This document shows positions 1 through 7,380 of a stretch of DNA of 9,103 nt, one piece after another (within the stretch, counting starts at the first letter, position 1; every line of letters starts with the position of its first letter). The notes under the pieces are model-generated. The model saw only the letters and a program-made list of their open reading frames with translations, was not told the origin of the DNA and searched no databases. A program made the translations under genes and the position numbers. This DNA comes from Proteobacteria bacterium ST_bin11. Its GTDB lineage: Bacteria > Pseudomonadota > Gammaproteobacteria > Methylococcales > Methylomonadaceae. The stretch covers positions 1-9,103 of the forward strand of contig MSXO01000083.1 in NCBI GenBank assembly GCA_002083615.1. The letters run 5' to 3'.

Positions 1-892
1 ACACCTTACGCGATCGCGGGTGCGCTTGATCGTATACCGCCGCTAAATGCTGGAAATCTAAATGCGTGTAAATTTGTGTTGTCGATATATTGCTATGCCC
101 TAATAACTCTTGAACCGCCCGAATATCCTGGCTGGCCTCTAAGAGATGACTCGCGAACGAATGACGTAACATGTGAGGATGAAGATGCTCGGATATACCG
201 TTTTTCTTACCCCATCGATCCAACCTTTGTTGCACGCTTCTTTGTGACAAACGACGCCCCCGCATAGATACGAACAATGCCTGGTCATTATTAGCCGGTC
301 GACTCGCCAACCAAATCTTAAGAGCACCCAGAGCCTTAATACCAACGGGTAACTGTCTTTGCTTACCGCCCTTACCAAAACGCACCTTCAAATAGCCGTC
401 CAGCAAATCAACATCAGATATGTCGAGCATTACCAATTCACTTAATCGCAATCCGGACGAGTAAAACAGTTCGAACATCGCCAAATCCCGCACCTCCAAT
501 GCAGAATCAGGCGTAGCGTTAAGCATACCCGCCATCTGGTCTACATCTATGACATGGGGCAGCCTTTTCGACGCTTTAGGCGCCTGCACATGCTGAGCAG
601 GGTTGTGCGATACTTGGCTGGTTTTAAGTAAAAATTGATAAAAACTCCTCAACGCCGCAAGTTCCCGCTGAATCGTCTTGCTGCCAATGCCGTTTTTATG
701 TCGGCCCGCAATATAGTTCCGCACATCTCTATCCTGAACCTGCTCCCAGAACATCAGCTTCTGCATATTGCAAAAGCTTTGAAAACGCTTTAAATCCCTC
801 TCGTAGTTTGTCGACGTATGATTTGCGACCCGCCTTTCCGAAACCAGGTAGCAAAAATATGATTGTAAGGCATCATTTGCTTCGACTTGCAT
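1..892 (-). CDS. xerC: Tyrosine recombinase XerC (3' end cut by window edge)
   Basis: Site-specific tyrosine recombinase that, with XerD, acts at the chromosomal dif site to resolve chromosome dimers at cell division. The frame is open from ATG at 890-892 to the left edge, 297 complete codons. An N-terminal SAM-like core-binding domain (about residues 5-90) precedes the catalytic domain (about 110-290). All active-site residues are visible: R149 in GLRLSEL, K174 in FGKGGK, H240 and R243 in HMLRH, H266 in LLGH and the nucleophile Y275 in TTQIYTH. E. coli XerC has about 298 residues, so only the last few residues and the stop lie outside. The end (HLAAVYDQAHPRS) matches XerC more closely than XerD. 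The start lies 5 nt after the DUF484 stop, so the two are probably cotranscribed. Only a weak Shine-Dalgarno (GGA) precedes it, which suggests translation depends on its upstream neighbour. Confidence 0.96.
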   Translation of the reverse strand, partial: MQVEANDALQSYFCYLVSERRVANHTSTNYERDLKRFQSFCNMQKLMFWEQVQDRDVRNYIAGRHKNGIGSKTIQRELAALRSFYQFLLKTSQVSHNPAQHVQAPKASKRLPHVIDVDQMAGMLNATPDSALEVRDLAMFELFYSSGLRLSELVMLDISDVDLLDGYLKVRFGKGGKQRQLPVGIKALGALKIWLASRPANNDQALFVSMRGRRLSQRSVQQRLDRWGKKNGISEHLHPHMLRHSFASHLLEASQDIRAVQELLGHSNISTTQIYTHLDFQHLAAVYDQAHPRSRKV

Positions 893-897
893 CGCGC

Positions 898-1587
898 TCA
901 ATCCATTTGCTGCAGCAATGAAATAAGGCGTGTCCCGATAATTTCACTCATCTGGGTGAGAAATATACTGCCCAAGCTGTAGTGAAATCGCGATTCGTCG
1001 CGACTGCCGATTGCCAGCAAACCATCGAGCTGTGTAAACACCATAGGTATGATTGCACACGAGCGAACTTCTGCCGCCAAATCGCCAAACAGAAATCTTG
1101 CCTGCGCCAAAGTAGGCCGACCACACTTCGGCTGGTTTGTCGCTAATTCATTAGCGAAATGTTTCAAGTTAGCGTCACCTGCTTCAACAAATAAATTACC
1201 GATCGGTGACAGCGGTTGCTCTCTAATGATCTTGATGGCCACGAAATCGGTAAAAAAACACTCGGCCAACACTTCACTTAAATTGGCTACCGCGTCTTCC
1301 AGCGAATTGGCTTCCAGCATTGCTAGCGTCAACTCGTGCATGCGATTGAATGAGGCGTCGTTCTCTCTAGCAATGTCAATCAAAGCGGTCAGCTGATTTT
1401 CTTGTTCCTGATGCTTTGCCCTAAAAATCTCCAATTGCTTGGATATTAGCGATATTGCATTTCCGCTGGGATGTGGGATGTGCATTTTCTCCAACAGATC
1501 CAAATGATTCTGAAAAAATTCCGGATGGTCTTGCAAATAAGCCTTAACGTGGGCCTCGGTTAAAAAGACTTTCGATTCACTGCTCAT
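898..1587 (-). CDS. DUF484 family protein (YigA-like)
   Basis: A 229-residue protein of the DUF484 family, the usual partner gene between dapF and xerC in gammaproteobacteria. Its biochemical role is not established. The family N-terminus is clear: a short helix with the YLQDHPEFFQNH motif (about 17-28) and then IPHPSGNAISL (37-47). A glutamine- and glutamate-rich helix (about 50-75) probably forms a coiled coil. It leads into a GAF-like domain (about 80-225) that ends in a helix resembling the closing helix of GAF sensor domains. There is no signal peptide or membrane segment, so it is likely cytoplasmic. Its ATG overlaps the dapF stop in an ATGA (1584-1587), which implies translational coupling. 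A GAGGGG lies about 11 nt before the start. The family assignment is firm; a ligand-sensing role would be inference from the GAF-like fold. Confidence 0.9.
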   Translation of the reverse strand: MSSESKVFLTEAHVKAYLQDHPEFFQNHLDLLEKMHIPHPSGNAISLISKQLEIFRAKHQEQENQLTALIDIARENDASFNRMHELTLAMLEANSLEDAVANLSEVLAECFFTDFVAIKIIREQPLSPIGNLFVEAGDANLKHFANELATNQPKCGRPTLAQARFLFGDLAAEVRSCAIIPMVFTQLDGLLAIGSRDESRFHYSLGSIFLTQMSEIIGTRLISLLQQMD

Positions 1588-2414
1588 AACTTTATCTGCC
1601 CCTCGAATACGGTTTTAGCCGCCCCTGTCATCAGCACTGGATATCCCCTACCAATCCAGCTAATTACTAATTCCCCGCCAGGCAATTCAACCCGGACTTC
1701 CTGATCCAACAAACCTTGCTCGATACCCGCCACCACAGCAGCGCAAGCCCCGCTACCACAAGCCAAAGTTTCCGCCGCACCACGCTCGTAAACTCGCAAT
1801 TTGATTTGCCGACGATCGATAATTTGCATGAAGCCAATATTCGCTCGCGCTGGAAACAGTTGATGACATTCCAACGCTGCGCCGACAGATGAAACAGGTG
1901 CCATCACCACATTGTCAACCCGAATAACCGCGTGGGGATTGCCCATAGATACCGCTGCAAATTCAACGTCGCCTTCCGCCAAGTTGACTTTATAAAGGGT
2001 GGACTCCTCGGAAGCATTCAGCGGAATCAGCGAAGGCTCAAACACTGGAATACCCATTTCTACGGCGACCAAATCTCCCGCAACAAGCCGCAAAATCAAT
2101 TGTCTTGCGTCAGTATCGACGACAATTTCCTCTTTATTGCTTAGCCCTTGGTCGCGCACAAACCGAGCGAAACAACGCGCACCATTCCCACACTGGGAAA
2201 CTTCGCTACCGTCAGCATTAAAGATGCGGTACTTAAACTCCGCATTGTCGCTAATCGGTTTTTCCACCAACAATAATTGATCGCAACCCACGCCGAAATG
2301 GCGATCTGCCAAAAATTGAATCTGTTCGGTCGTCAATTGTATTTGCTGGTTTATAGCGTCGATCACGACAAAATCATTTCCCAGCCCGTGCATTTTGGTG
2401 AAATTAATTTTCAT
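1584..2414 (-). CDS. dapF: Diaminopimelate epimerase DapF
   Basis: Converts LL-diaminopimelate to meso-diaminopimelate, the lysine precursor and a cross-linking residue of Gram-negative peptidoglycan. It is a cofactor-independent, two-cysteine epimerase. At 276 residues it has the normal family length. It begins with the family signature FTKMHGLGNDFVV (5-17). The two catalytic cysteines are C75 in SQCGNGARC and C219 in ACGSGACAA, one in each half of the pseudo-symmetric fold. Substrate-binding elements include N67 in FNADG and the GNPHAV segment (158-163). The ATG lies 2 nt after the lysA stop and has no good Shine-Dalgarno, so coupling to lysA is likely. The 3' end overlaps the DUF484 start by 4 nt. 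Nothing is missing or unusual. Confidence 0.98.
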   Translation of the reverse strand: MKINFTKMHGLGNDFVVIDAINQQIQLTTEQIQFLADRHFGVGCDQLLLVEKPISDNAEFKYRIFNADGSEVSQCGNGARCFARFVRDQGLSNKEEIVVDTDARQLILRLVAGDLVAVEMGIPVFEPSLIPLNASEESTLYKVNLAEGDVEFAAVSMGNPHAVIRVDNVVMAPVSSVGAALECHQLFPARANIGFMQIIDRRQIKLRVYERGAAETLACGSGACAAVVAGIEQGLLDQEVRVELPGGELVISWIGRGYPVLMTGAAKTVFEGQIKL

Positions 2415-2416
2415 AG

Positions 2417-3667
2417 CTATTCAGGTACAAGCTGCTCTCCAGCCCACAGCTGATGCAGAGTTTCTCGAGCTCTAATTAGATGCACTTGCTGGCCGTCTAC
2501 CATCACCTCCGCGGCTCGCGGCCTTGAATTGTAGTTTGAACTCATTGTGAAACCGTAGGCACCAGCAGAGCGAATCACCAACAAATCGCCTTGTTTCAAC
2601 CTGAGAACCCGCGCCTTGCCCAGAAAATCGCCCGTCTCGCAAACCGGACCGACAATATCCCAATCCAATTCGGCCTGATCGCTATCCGTATTCGCAGGAA
2701 TAATTTCCTGCCACGCGCCGTATAAAGCCGGCCTGACCAAATCATTCATTGCCGCATCGACAATGGCAAAATTTTTATTAGCGGTTGGCTTAAGATATTC
2801 CACTCTGGTTAGCAATACGCCAGCATTTCCCACGATTGCTCGTCCCGGCTCCAACAGGATTTCAAAATTGCGTCCGGCCAACCGTTGCAGTAACGCTGCG
2901 ATATATTCAGAAGGCTGAGGCGGGTGCTCATCGCGGTAACATATACCTAACCCGCCACCCAGGTCTAAGTGATGCAATTGAATACCTTCCGCTTGAAGTT
3001 GATCAACCAATGCCAAAACCCTATCCAACGCATCCAGAAAAGGTACCGTTTCTGTCAATTGGGAACCAATATGGCAATCTATACCGACAATTTGGATATT
3101 GCTTAGCTGTGCCGCCCGCCGATATTCATGGATGGCTTCCTTGATATCGATACCAAATTTATTCTCCTTCAAACCGGTGGAAATATAGGGATGGGTCTTG
3201 GCGTCGACATCGGGATTGACCCGGAAAGACACCGGAGCTACAACACCCAATTCACCGGCTAAACGATTGATCCGATCAAGTTCACCGCTGACTTCCACAT
3301 TAAAACAGCGTATACCTAGTTTTAGCGCGGCCAAGATTTCGTCTTCACGCTTGCCGACGCCGGAAAACACAATCTTGTCTGGCGAGCCTCCCGCCGCTAA
3401 CACACGCTGCATCTCGCCAAGAGAAACAATGTCGAACCCCGAACCCAATCGCGCTAACAGATTGAGAACAGCAATATTTGAATTTGCCTTTACTGCATAA
3501 CAAATCAAATGCGGATGATCCGCAAAGCCTTGATCGAACGCTTGCCAATGTCTTTCCAAGGTAGCTCGGGAGTAGACGTAACAAGGCGTGCCGTAGTTTT
3601 CGGCAATTTCTTCTACAGCAATACTTTCGGCAAACAGTTCGTGCTGCCGATAATTAAAAAAATCCAT
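2417..3667 (-). CDS. lysA: Diaminopimelate decarboxylase LysA
   Basis: PLP-dependent fold-type III (alanine-racemase-like) decarboxylase that converts meso-diaminopimelate to L-lysine, the last step of the DAP pathway. At 416 residues it is full length. The PLP lysine is K60 in CYAVKANSN. H199 in CHIGSQ stacks on the cofactor, the GGGLG loop (237-241) and EPGR (273-276) bind phosphate and substrate, and C343 in PVCETGD is the active-site cysteine supplied across the dimer. The C-terminal beta domain shows YGFTMSSNYNSRPR (371-384). The gene starts 3 nt after the lptM stop and ends 2 nt before dapF, so the two final DAP-pathway enzymes are made from one message. No strong Shine-Dalgarno is visible before its ATG. 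No nearby divergent lysR gene is present in the window. Confidence 0.98.
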   Translation of the reverse strand: MDFFNYRQHELFAESIAVEEIAENYGTPCYVYSRATLERHWQAFDQGFADHPHLICYAVKANSNIAVLNLLARLGSGFDIVSLGEMQRVLAAGGSPDKIVFSGVGKREDEILAALKLGIRCFNVEVSGELDRINRLAGELGVVAPVSFRVNPDVDAKTHPYISTGLKENKFGIDIKEAIHEYRRAAQLSNIQIVGIDCHIGSQLTETVPFLDALDRVLALVDQLQAEGIQLHHLDLGGGLGICYRDEHPPQPSEYIAALLQRLAGRNFEILLEPGRAIVGNAGVLLTRVEYLKPTANKNFAIVDAAMNDLVRPALYGAWQEIIPANTDSDQAELDWDIVGPVCETGDFLGKARVLRLKQGDLLVIRSAGAYGFTMSSNYNSRPRAAEVMVDGQQVHLIRARETLHQLWAGEQLVPE

Positions 3668-3670
3668 GGC

Positions 3671-3796
3671 TTATTTGTCTTGTTTAGGTACGTATATCGG
3701 TGGCGGGCTATCAGGCATATATAAAGGCCCGGTTTGACCACAAGCCTGCAACAGCAGCGCCCAGAGAAGTAAAATTAAAATATTGTTTGTCGTCAT
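3671..3796 (-). CDS. lptM: Small LptM/YifL-type lipoprotein (LppL-like)
   Basis: A 41-residue prelipoprotein read from ATG at 3794-3796. A hydrophobic segment (about 6-16) is followed by the lipobox LLQAC with the lipidated cysteine at C19. The short mature part starts CGQTGPLYMP, the hallmark of the LptM/YifL family (LppL in Pseudomonas), then has a proline-rich tail. E. coli LptM binds the LptD-LptE translocon and helps LptD assemble with correct disulfides. The same role here is inferred from family and position, since it directly precedes lysA-dapF as in Pseudomonas. Two oddities: the n-region (MTTNN) has no lysine or arginine, and no Shine-Dalgarno is obvious before the ATG. The frame stays open upstream to an ATG at 3887-3889, but that start lies inside the terminator hairpin and would bury the signal peptide, so I reject it. 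Confidence 0.9.
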   Translation of the reverse strand: MTTNNILILLLWALLLQACGQTGPLYMPDSPPPIYVPKQDK

Positions 3797-3817
3797 ATTC
3801 GTAACGATTGGCTGGTG

Positions 3818-3853
3818 AAGGCGAAATATAGCATAGCCGCGCAAGTAAAAGAA
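3818..3853 (-). promoter_or_regulatory. Candidate extended -10 promoter for the lptM-lysA-dapF-DUF484-xerC operon
   Basis: On the minus strand, between the pilQ terminator and lptM, there is TGC followed by TATATT (TG at 3832-3833, hexamer 3825-3830). This is an extended -10 of the sigma-70 type. A 17-nt spacer places a poor -35 (TTCTTT) at 3848-3853, as expected where an extended -10 compensates. Transcription would start near 3818, giving a leader of about 20 nt before lptM. The position right after a terminator and before a tightly packed operon supports it. It is a motif call only. Confidence 0.5.
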
Positions 3854-3879
3854 CGAACGCACAACGACCTTACAATCTC

Positions 3880-3928
3880 GGCAGAGCACGAAAAAAGGGG
3901 CTTCAAGCCCCTTTTTTTGTGCTCTGCC
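3880..3928 (-). terminator. Intrinsic terminator of pilMNOPQ within a 49-nt palindrome
   Basis: Ten bases after the pilQ stop. The core is a GGGGCTT/AAGCCCC hairpin (3897-3911) flanked by an A-run on one side and a T-run on the other, so it works as a Rho-independent terminator on either strand. The flanks extend the symmetry: the outer arms GGCAGAGCAC and GTGCTCTGCC are exact complements. The whole is two 24-nt arms around one central base, with a single imperfect pair (3890 with 3918). No plus-strand gene converges here in the window, so the functional direction is the pilQ side. Confidence 0.93.
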
Positions 3929-3938
3929 AAACCGAAAC

Positions 3939-6197
3939 TTATTTTGACGTCATAGACTCTTTCACGACTTTAGGTGTGATAAACACCAATAATTCCTTTT
4001 TGGTATCGTTCTTGACACTTTTCTTGAACAACCATCCGATTACCGGCAAATCCGACACCCAAGGCACAGTGTTAAAGGACTCCTGAACAGTAGACTCGTA
4101 TATCCCGCCCAAGACTACAGTTTCACCGTCTTCTACCTGAACCTTGGTTTTCAATTGTCGAGTATCGATGGGCACAGTAGCATTACCGCCTGTGGCAAGC
4201 GGCGTTCCCGGCGAATCTTTTTTGATGTCGAGCAGCATGATCACGCTACCGCTAGGCGTAATCTGCGGCGTGACATTCAGCTCCAATACCGCATCGACCA
4301 GTTCCGTTACCGGCCCTGTCGCCTGGCTCTGAGTTTGATAAGGGATCTGCACACCTTGTTTGATAGACGCTTGCACCATATCGCTGGTCATTACACGAGG
4401 GTTGGATACCAACTCGCCCTTACCATCATCCTGCAATGCACTTATTTCCAGATTTAAAAGGTAGTCCGCACCACGCGCCAAGGTTAGAGCTAAAGCACCA
4501 CCGCTTGAAGCCGCCAATGCCGACCCCAAATCCGATAACACTGAAGTAGTGGAGTCTGCGCCGCTACCCGTCATTCCGAAACGAGTTCCTCCTCCAACAT
4601 CAGGATCACCTTTAGCAACACCGAACTTGGTGCCTAAATTCTGCGCAAACGAAGTGTCAGCTATTACGATCCTTGATTCAATCAACACTTGACGTACCGG
4701 CACATCCAAAAGTTTGATCATTCTGCGAACATCTTCCATAGCCTTTGCAGTGTCTTTGACAATCAGCGTATTAGTCCGGGCATCGACAATCGCGGTACCC
4801 CGAGGGGATAGCAACCGCATACTCGCCGCTCCGCCACCTTGAGCATTCTGCCCAGCACCGGCCGGTTGCATTCCTAAGCCGCCACCGCCACCGCCACCGC
4901 CAGCGCCAGCGCCACCGCAACCACCGCCACCGCCTGCACCCGCCCCGGCTCCTGACTGCCCGCCTTGCGAGTTATTACCTATCCCCATTAATACGCCACA
5001 AATTTCCCCAGCTTTGGCGTAATTGATCTGAATATTTTCGGTTTTTAATGGCTCCAACGCTTCGAATATTTTCTTCGAATCCAACTCTTCCTGCTCTATT
5101 TTCATGATCTCGGCTACTGGGGCTACCATGACCACATTACCATTCTGTCTTTTTGCCAAACCCTTGGATTTCAGTATCAATTCTAAAGCCTGATCCCAAG
5201 GTACGTCGTTCAATCTGAGAGTTACGTTGCCCGCCACCGAATCGGCGGCAATGATATTGAGTTCAGTAAAGTCTGCCAGAATTTGCAGTACTGAACGCAC
5301 CTCGATATCTTGAAAATTTAACGACAACTTATTGCCGATATACGGGAATTTTTCTTTTTGCTGCGCTTCTTTTTCCAAAGGTGTCAATGGCCGAAACTCG
5401 ACAGTCAACAGATTATCGGACTGATAGGATGAGTAATCGTAATTGCCGTTGTTAGGCGTAATAACAATGTTGACGCTATCGCCTCTTGGCGATGCCTCGA
5501 TTTTTTGGACCGGTGTTGCAAAGTCCGAGACGTCGAAACTTTTGACTAAAGACTCCGGCAAGCGGGTGTTTAGAAAGCTTAATACGACTTTACCTCCATT
5601 TTGCTTAGCATCCACGACGGTATTAGCCGCAGATAGGCCCAGCAATAAACGTCCCTCACCGTTTGGACCGCGGCGAAAATCAATACTCTTGATGTTTTGT
5701 TCCGGCAAAAACTTACTAACCACCGAGTCCTTGGTCGTTGGCGCTTGCTCGACTGCTCGATTTACCGCTGCTACAGTTCCGCTAGACTTCAATATTACAT
5801 AAAATTTGTTTCCCTCGACTTTGGTTTCGTAAGGCACCTTTTCAACCAAGTTAATGATGACCCGAGTCCGTCCCGACGCTTCAACCACATACACGGTACC
5901 TGCGGCACCTTGATTAATTGGGAAGCTTTTTTTTGCCAAATTGCTTTTTACGCCAGCAAAATCCAATGCGATTCTGGATGGATTGTCAGTCTGAAAAATT
6001 TTTGGCGTTACAACAGGGCCATCCATTTCTAGCTGCACCTGCACTTGGTTTCCGGCCAAAGTGGAAAACTCTAAGTTACTGATTGCCCCGTCATCGGCAC
6101 TTACATACGCAACATGCATAAAACAACCCAGTAACACCAGGCACCAGAAGCCGAAGCCAGCCGCGTTCCATCCGTATTTATTTTGTTTAGTACTCAT
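3939..6197 (-). CDS. pilQ: Type IV pilus outer-membrane secretin PilQ
   Basis: Forms the multimeric outer-membrane channel through which the type IV pilus fibre passes; it docks on PilP. The 752 residues are in order: signal peptide (about 1-34, cleavage likely after VSA), two peptidoglycan-binding AMIN domains (about 39-137 and 169-268), an STN/N0 domain (about 290-360), an N1 secretin_N domain (about 388-500) and the secretin barrel (about 503-743). The barrel includes DYLLNLEISALQDDGKGEL (578-596) and the secretin signature around VPWVSDLPVIGWLFKK (711-726). A glycine-rich insertion (407-458) interrupts N1, see the separate entry. The mature protein has only two cysteines, C400 and C427, both at or in that insertion. 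The ATG is 2 nt after the pilP stop, with AAAAAGGG 8 nt upstream (6206-6213). It is the last gene before the terminator. Confidence 0.98.
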   Translation of the reverse strand: MSTKQNKYGWNAAGFGFWCLVLLGCFMHVAYVSADDGAISNLEFSTLAGNQVQVQLEMDGPVVTPKIFQTDNPSRIALDFAGVKSNLAKKSFPINQGAAGTVYVVEASGRTRVIINLVEKVPYETKVEGNKFYVILKSSGTVAAVNRAVEQAPTTKDSVVSKFLPEQNIKSIDFRRGPNGEGRLLLGLSAANTVVDAKQNGGKVVLSFLNTRLPESLVKSFDVSDFATPVQKIEASPRGDSVNIVITPNNGNYDYSSYQSDNLLTVEFRPLTPLEKEAQQKEKFPYIGNKLSLNFQDIEVRSVLQILADFTELNIIAADSVAGNVTLRLNDVPWDQALELILKSKGLAKRQNGNVVMVAPVAEIMKIEQEELDSKKIFEALEPLKTENIQINYAKAGEICGVLMGIGNNSQGGQSGAGAGAGGGGGCGGAGAGGGGGGGGLGMQPAGAGQNAQGGGAASMRLLSPRGTAIVDARTNTLIVKDTAKAMEDVRRMIKLLDVPVRQVLIESRIVIADTSFAQNLGTKFGVAKGDPDVGGGTRFGMTGSGADSTTSVLSDLGSALAASSGGALALTLARGADYLLNLEISALQDDGKGELVSNPRVMTSDMVQASIKQGVQIPYQTQSQATGPVTELVDAVLELNVTPQITPSGSVIMLLDIKKDSPGTPLATGGNATVPIDTRQLKTKVQVEDGETVVLGGIYESTVQESFNTVPWVSDLPVIGWLFKKSVKNDTKKELLVFITPKVVKESMTSK
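4824..4979 (-). repeat. Glycine-rich low-complexity insertion in PilQ N1 domain, partly GGTGGC-type repeat
   Basis: Encodes PilQ residues 407-458, almost all Gly and Ala with some Gln and Asn, including a run of eight glycines (433-440). In DNA the densest part (about 4879-4940) alternates GGT and GGC codons on the coding strand, giving an imperfect 6-bp tandem repeat. All units are multiples of three, so slippage would change loop length without breaking the frame. It sits between IQINYAKAGEICGVL and RLLSPRGTAIVDARTN, where N1 domains of secretins often have a flexible loop. C427 (TGC) within it is one base away from the surrounding GGC codons. Confidence 0.85.
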
Positions 6198-6199
6198 TT

Positions 6200-6757
6200 C
6201 TATAACCCTTTTTCATCGGCCAATGCTAGTGAAGACTGTTGTTCGCGCCAAGTGCCCGGCTTATCAGGTACGATTTCCATTAGCTCTATTTTGTCCTCAA
6301 GAATACGGAGAATCTTGCCGTAATTTTGTCCCATATGATGCCCAACCTGGACCCGATGGATGGTCCCATCTCTAGCTCTTACCAAGCCCCAATATCCTGA
6401 ATCGTTGCGCAAAGTACCAACCATACGCAGGCTATCCAGAGGGTACGCTTCTAGTTCTTCCTTACGACGTTCAATATCGGGCTTAATCCCATTGATGCCG
6501 GAGACATCAATACTGCTATCGGCATCCTTTCTTTCGATTGACCTAAAAGGGTCCCGTAAGCCATCGGGTTTAAATATAAACGACTCAACCACTTTAATTT
6601 CAGGCAACGGCTCGATAGCGGCCTTGGGACGCGCTTTTACTTCTTGAACATATTTGGTCAGATCACTGACATCGTCACCACCACAACCCGTCATGCCCAT
6701 GAAAATAAGACTAAACACCGGCACAATAGAAAGCACTTTCACACCACCGCATCTCAT
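6200..6757 (-). CDS. pilP: Type IV pilus assembly lipoprotein PilP
   Basis: Inner-membrane lipoprotein that joins the PilN-PilO dimer to the PilQ secretin in the periplasm. The 185-residue product has a signal peptide ending in a lipobox GMTGC (C25), followed by a long flexible linker. Aspartates at mature positions +4 and +5 are near the lipid, while +2 is glycine. The PilP family signature is clear: FKPDGLRDPF (62-71), then IKPDIERRKEELEAYPLDSLRMVGTL (91-116), which leads into the small beta-domain (to about 165) that contacts PilQ N0. Its ATG overlaps the pilO stop (ATGA, 6754-6757), and an AAGGAG lies 6 nt upstream (6764-6769), inside the end of pilO. Length and motifs are typical. Confidence 0.97.
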   Translation of the reverse strand: MRCGGVKVLSIVPVFSLIFMGMTGCGGDDVSDLTKYVQEVKARPKAAIEPLPEIKVVESFIFKPDGLRDPFRSIERKDADSSIDVSGINGIKPDIERRKEELEAYPLDSLRMVGTLRNDSGYWGLVRARDGTIHRVQVGHHMGQNYGKILRILEDKIELMEIVPDKPGTWREQQSSLALADEKGL

Positions 6758-7380
6758 TGTCCTCTCCTTTTTCTGGCCGTCGATCCGCCAGCAGCTTGTG
6801 CCGTTTCGCCCTCGTTGTAGGTTTTTATGGTTGCAGTCATGCTCATACCATCTTTCCCTTCTTTACCCAACGGCGTCATGACCACATCATGCACCGTCAC
6901 AATCCGTGGTAGCGAAGCCAAACCGCTGACAAACAATCCCAACTCTTCATACTTGCCGACAACATGAATACCAATCGGCAGTTCAGAATAAAACTCCTTG
7001 TTAATTTCAGTGCTCGGCTGAAACAACTTAAACTCTAATCCACTTGCTAAACCGGTTTGGGAAATATCGACCAACAGGCTGGCCACCTCAGCTTTGGTAG
7101 GCATTTGCTTCAGCATTTCGCCAAGCGATGCTTCGATTTGATCCAACTGATCTCGGTAATCCTGCAGGTTTACGGCCTTTTTCTGTTTAACTTCAAACGC
7201 ACTTTTCAAGCTCTCCTCTTGCTTTTCAAGTACATCCAATTCATCCAACTGCGGCATCGTCACAAAGTACACGCCAGCCGCCGCAGTTAATACCGCGAAA
7301 ATAAGTATTACGATAATTTTCAGTGGTGTCGGCCAGCTACCAGCCGAATTTATGTCCCAATTTATCTCAGACAAATTCAT
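6754..7380 (-). CDS. pilO: Type IV pilus inner-membrane protein PilO
   Basis: Bitopic inner-membrane protein that pairs with PilN and binds PilP, transmitting between the cytoplasmic motor side and the secretin. The 208 residues show a short cytoplasmic N-terminus, one transmembrane helix (about 20-41), a periplasmic coiled coil (about 43-92), the family motif QMPTKAEVASLLVDIS (92-107) and a ferredoxin-like C-terminal domain (about 110-188). The tail (GGSTARKRRGQ) is basic and probably disordered. The stretch encoding it also supplies the pilP Shine-Dalgarno, which may explain the purine-rich KRRGQ codons. ATG overlaps the pilN stop (ATGA, 7377-7380), with AAGGAG 7 nt before it (7388-7393). 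Confidence 0.97.
   Translation of the reverse strand: MNLSEINWDINSAGSWPTPLKIIVILIFAVLTAAAGVYFVTMPQLDELDVLEKQEESLKSAFEVKQKKAVNLQDYRDQLDQIEASLGEMLKQMPTKAEVASLLVDISQTGLASGLEFKLFQPSTEINKEFYSELPIGIHVVGKYEELGLFVSGLASLPRIVTVHDVVMTPLGKEGKDGMSMTATIKTYNEGETAQAAGGSTARKRRGQ

Noticed and set aside
139..378. Minus-strand 79-residue frame within xerC
   Set aside because: It is another frame of the xerC catalytic domain, whose active-site residues are intact in the correct frame.
1..892. XerC-like recombinase considered as a phage or integron integrase
   Set aside because: Length, sequence and the dapF-DUF484 context match housekeeping XerC, and no attachment site, RNA gene or mobile genes are nearby.
1049..2280. 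Plus-strand open frames opposite DUF484 and dapF (for example 1049-1396 and 1999-2280)
   Set aside because: They lie wholly opposite strongly supported conserved genes, have no recognisable family features and show compositions expected from antisense reading.
3797..3889. In-frame upstream extension of lptM to ATG 3887-3889 (72 residues)
   Set aside because: The start lies inside the terminator palindrome, upstream of the likely promoter, and the extension would put a long segment before the lipoprotein signal peptide. The short form has the standard lipobox spacing.
4879..4940. GCCACC-type repeats considered as a CRISPR-like or intergenic repeat array
   Set aside because: The units are 6 bp without spacers and code for polyglycine in the pilQ frame, so this is coding low complexity.
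5443..6032. Plus-strand frames opposite the pilQ AMIN domains
   Set aside because: They are shadows of pilQ, without motifs or ribosome sites that I can see.
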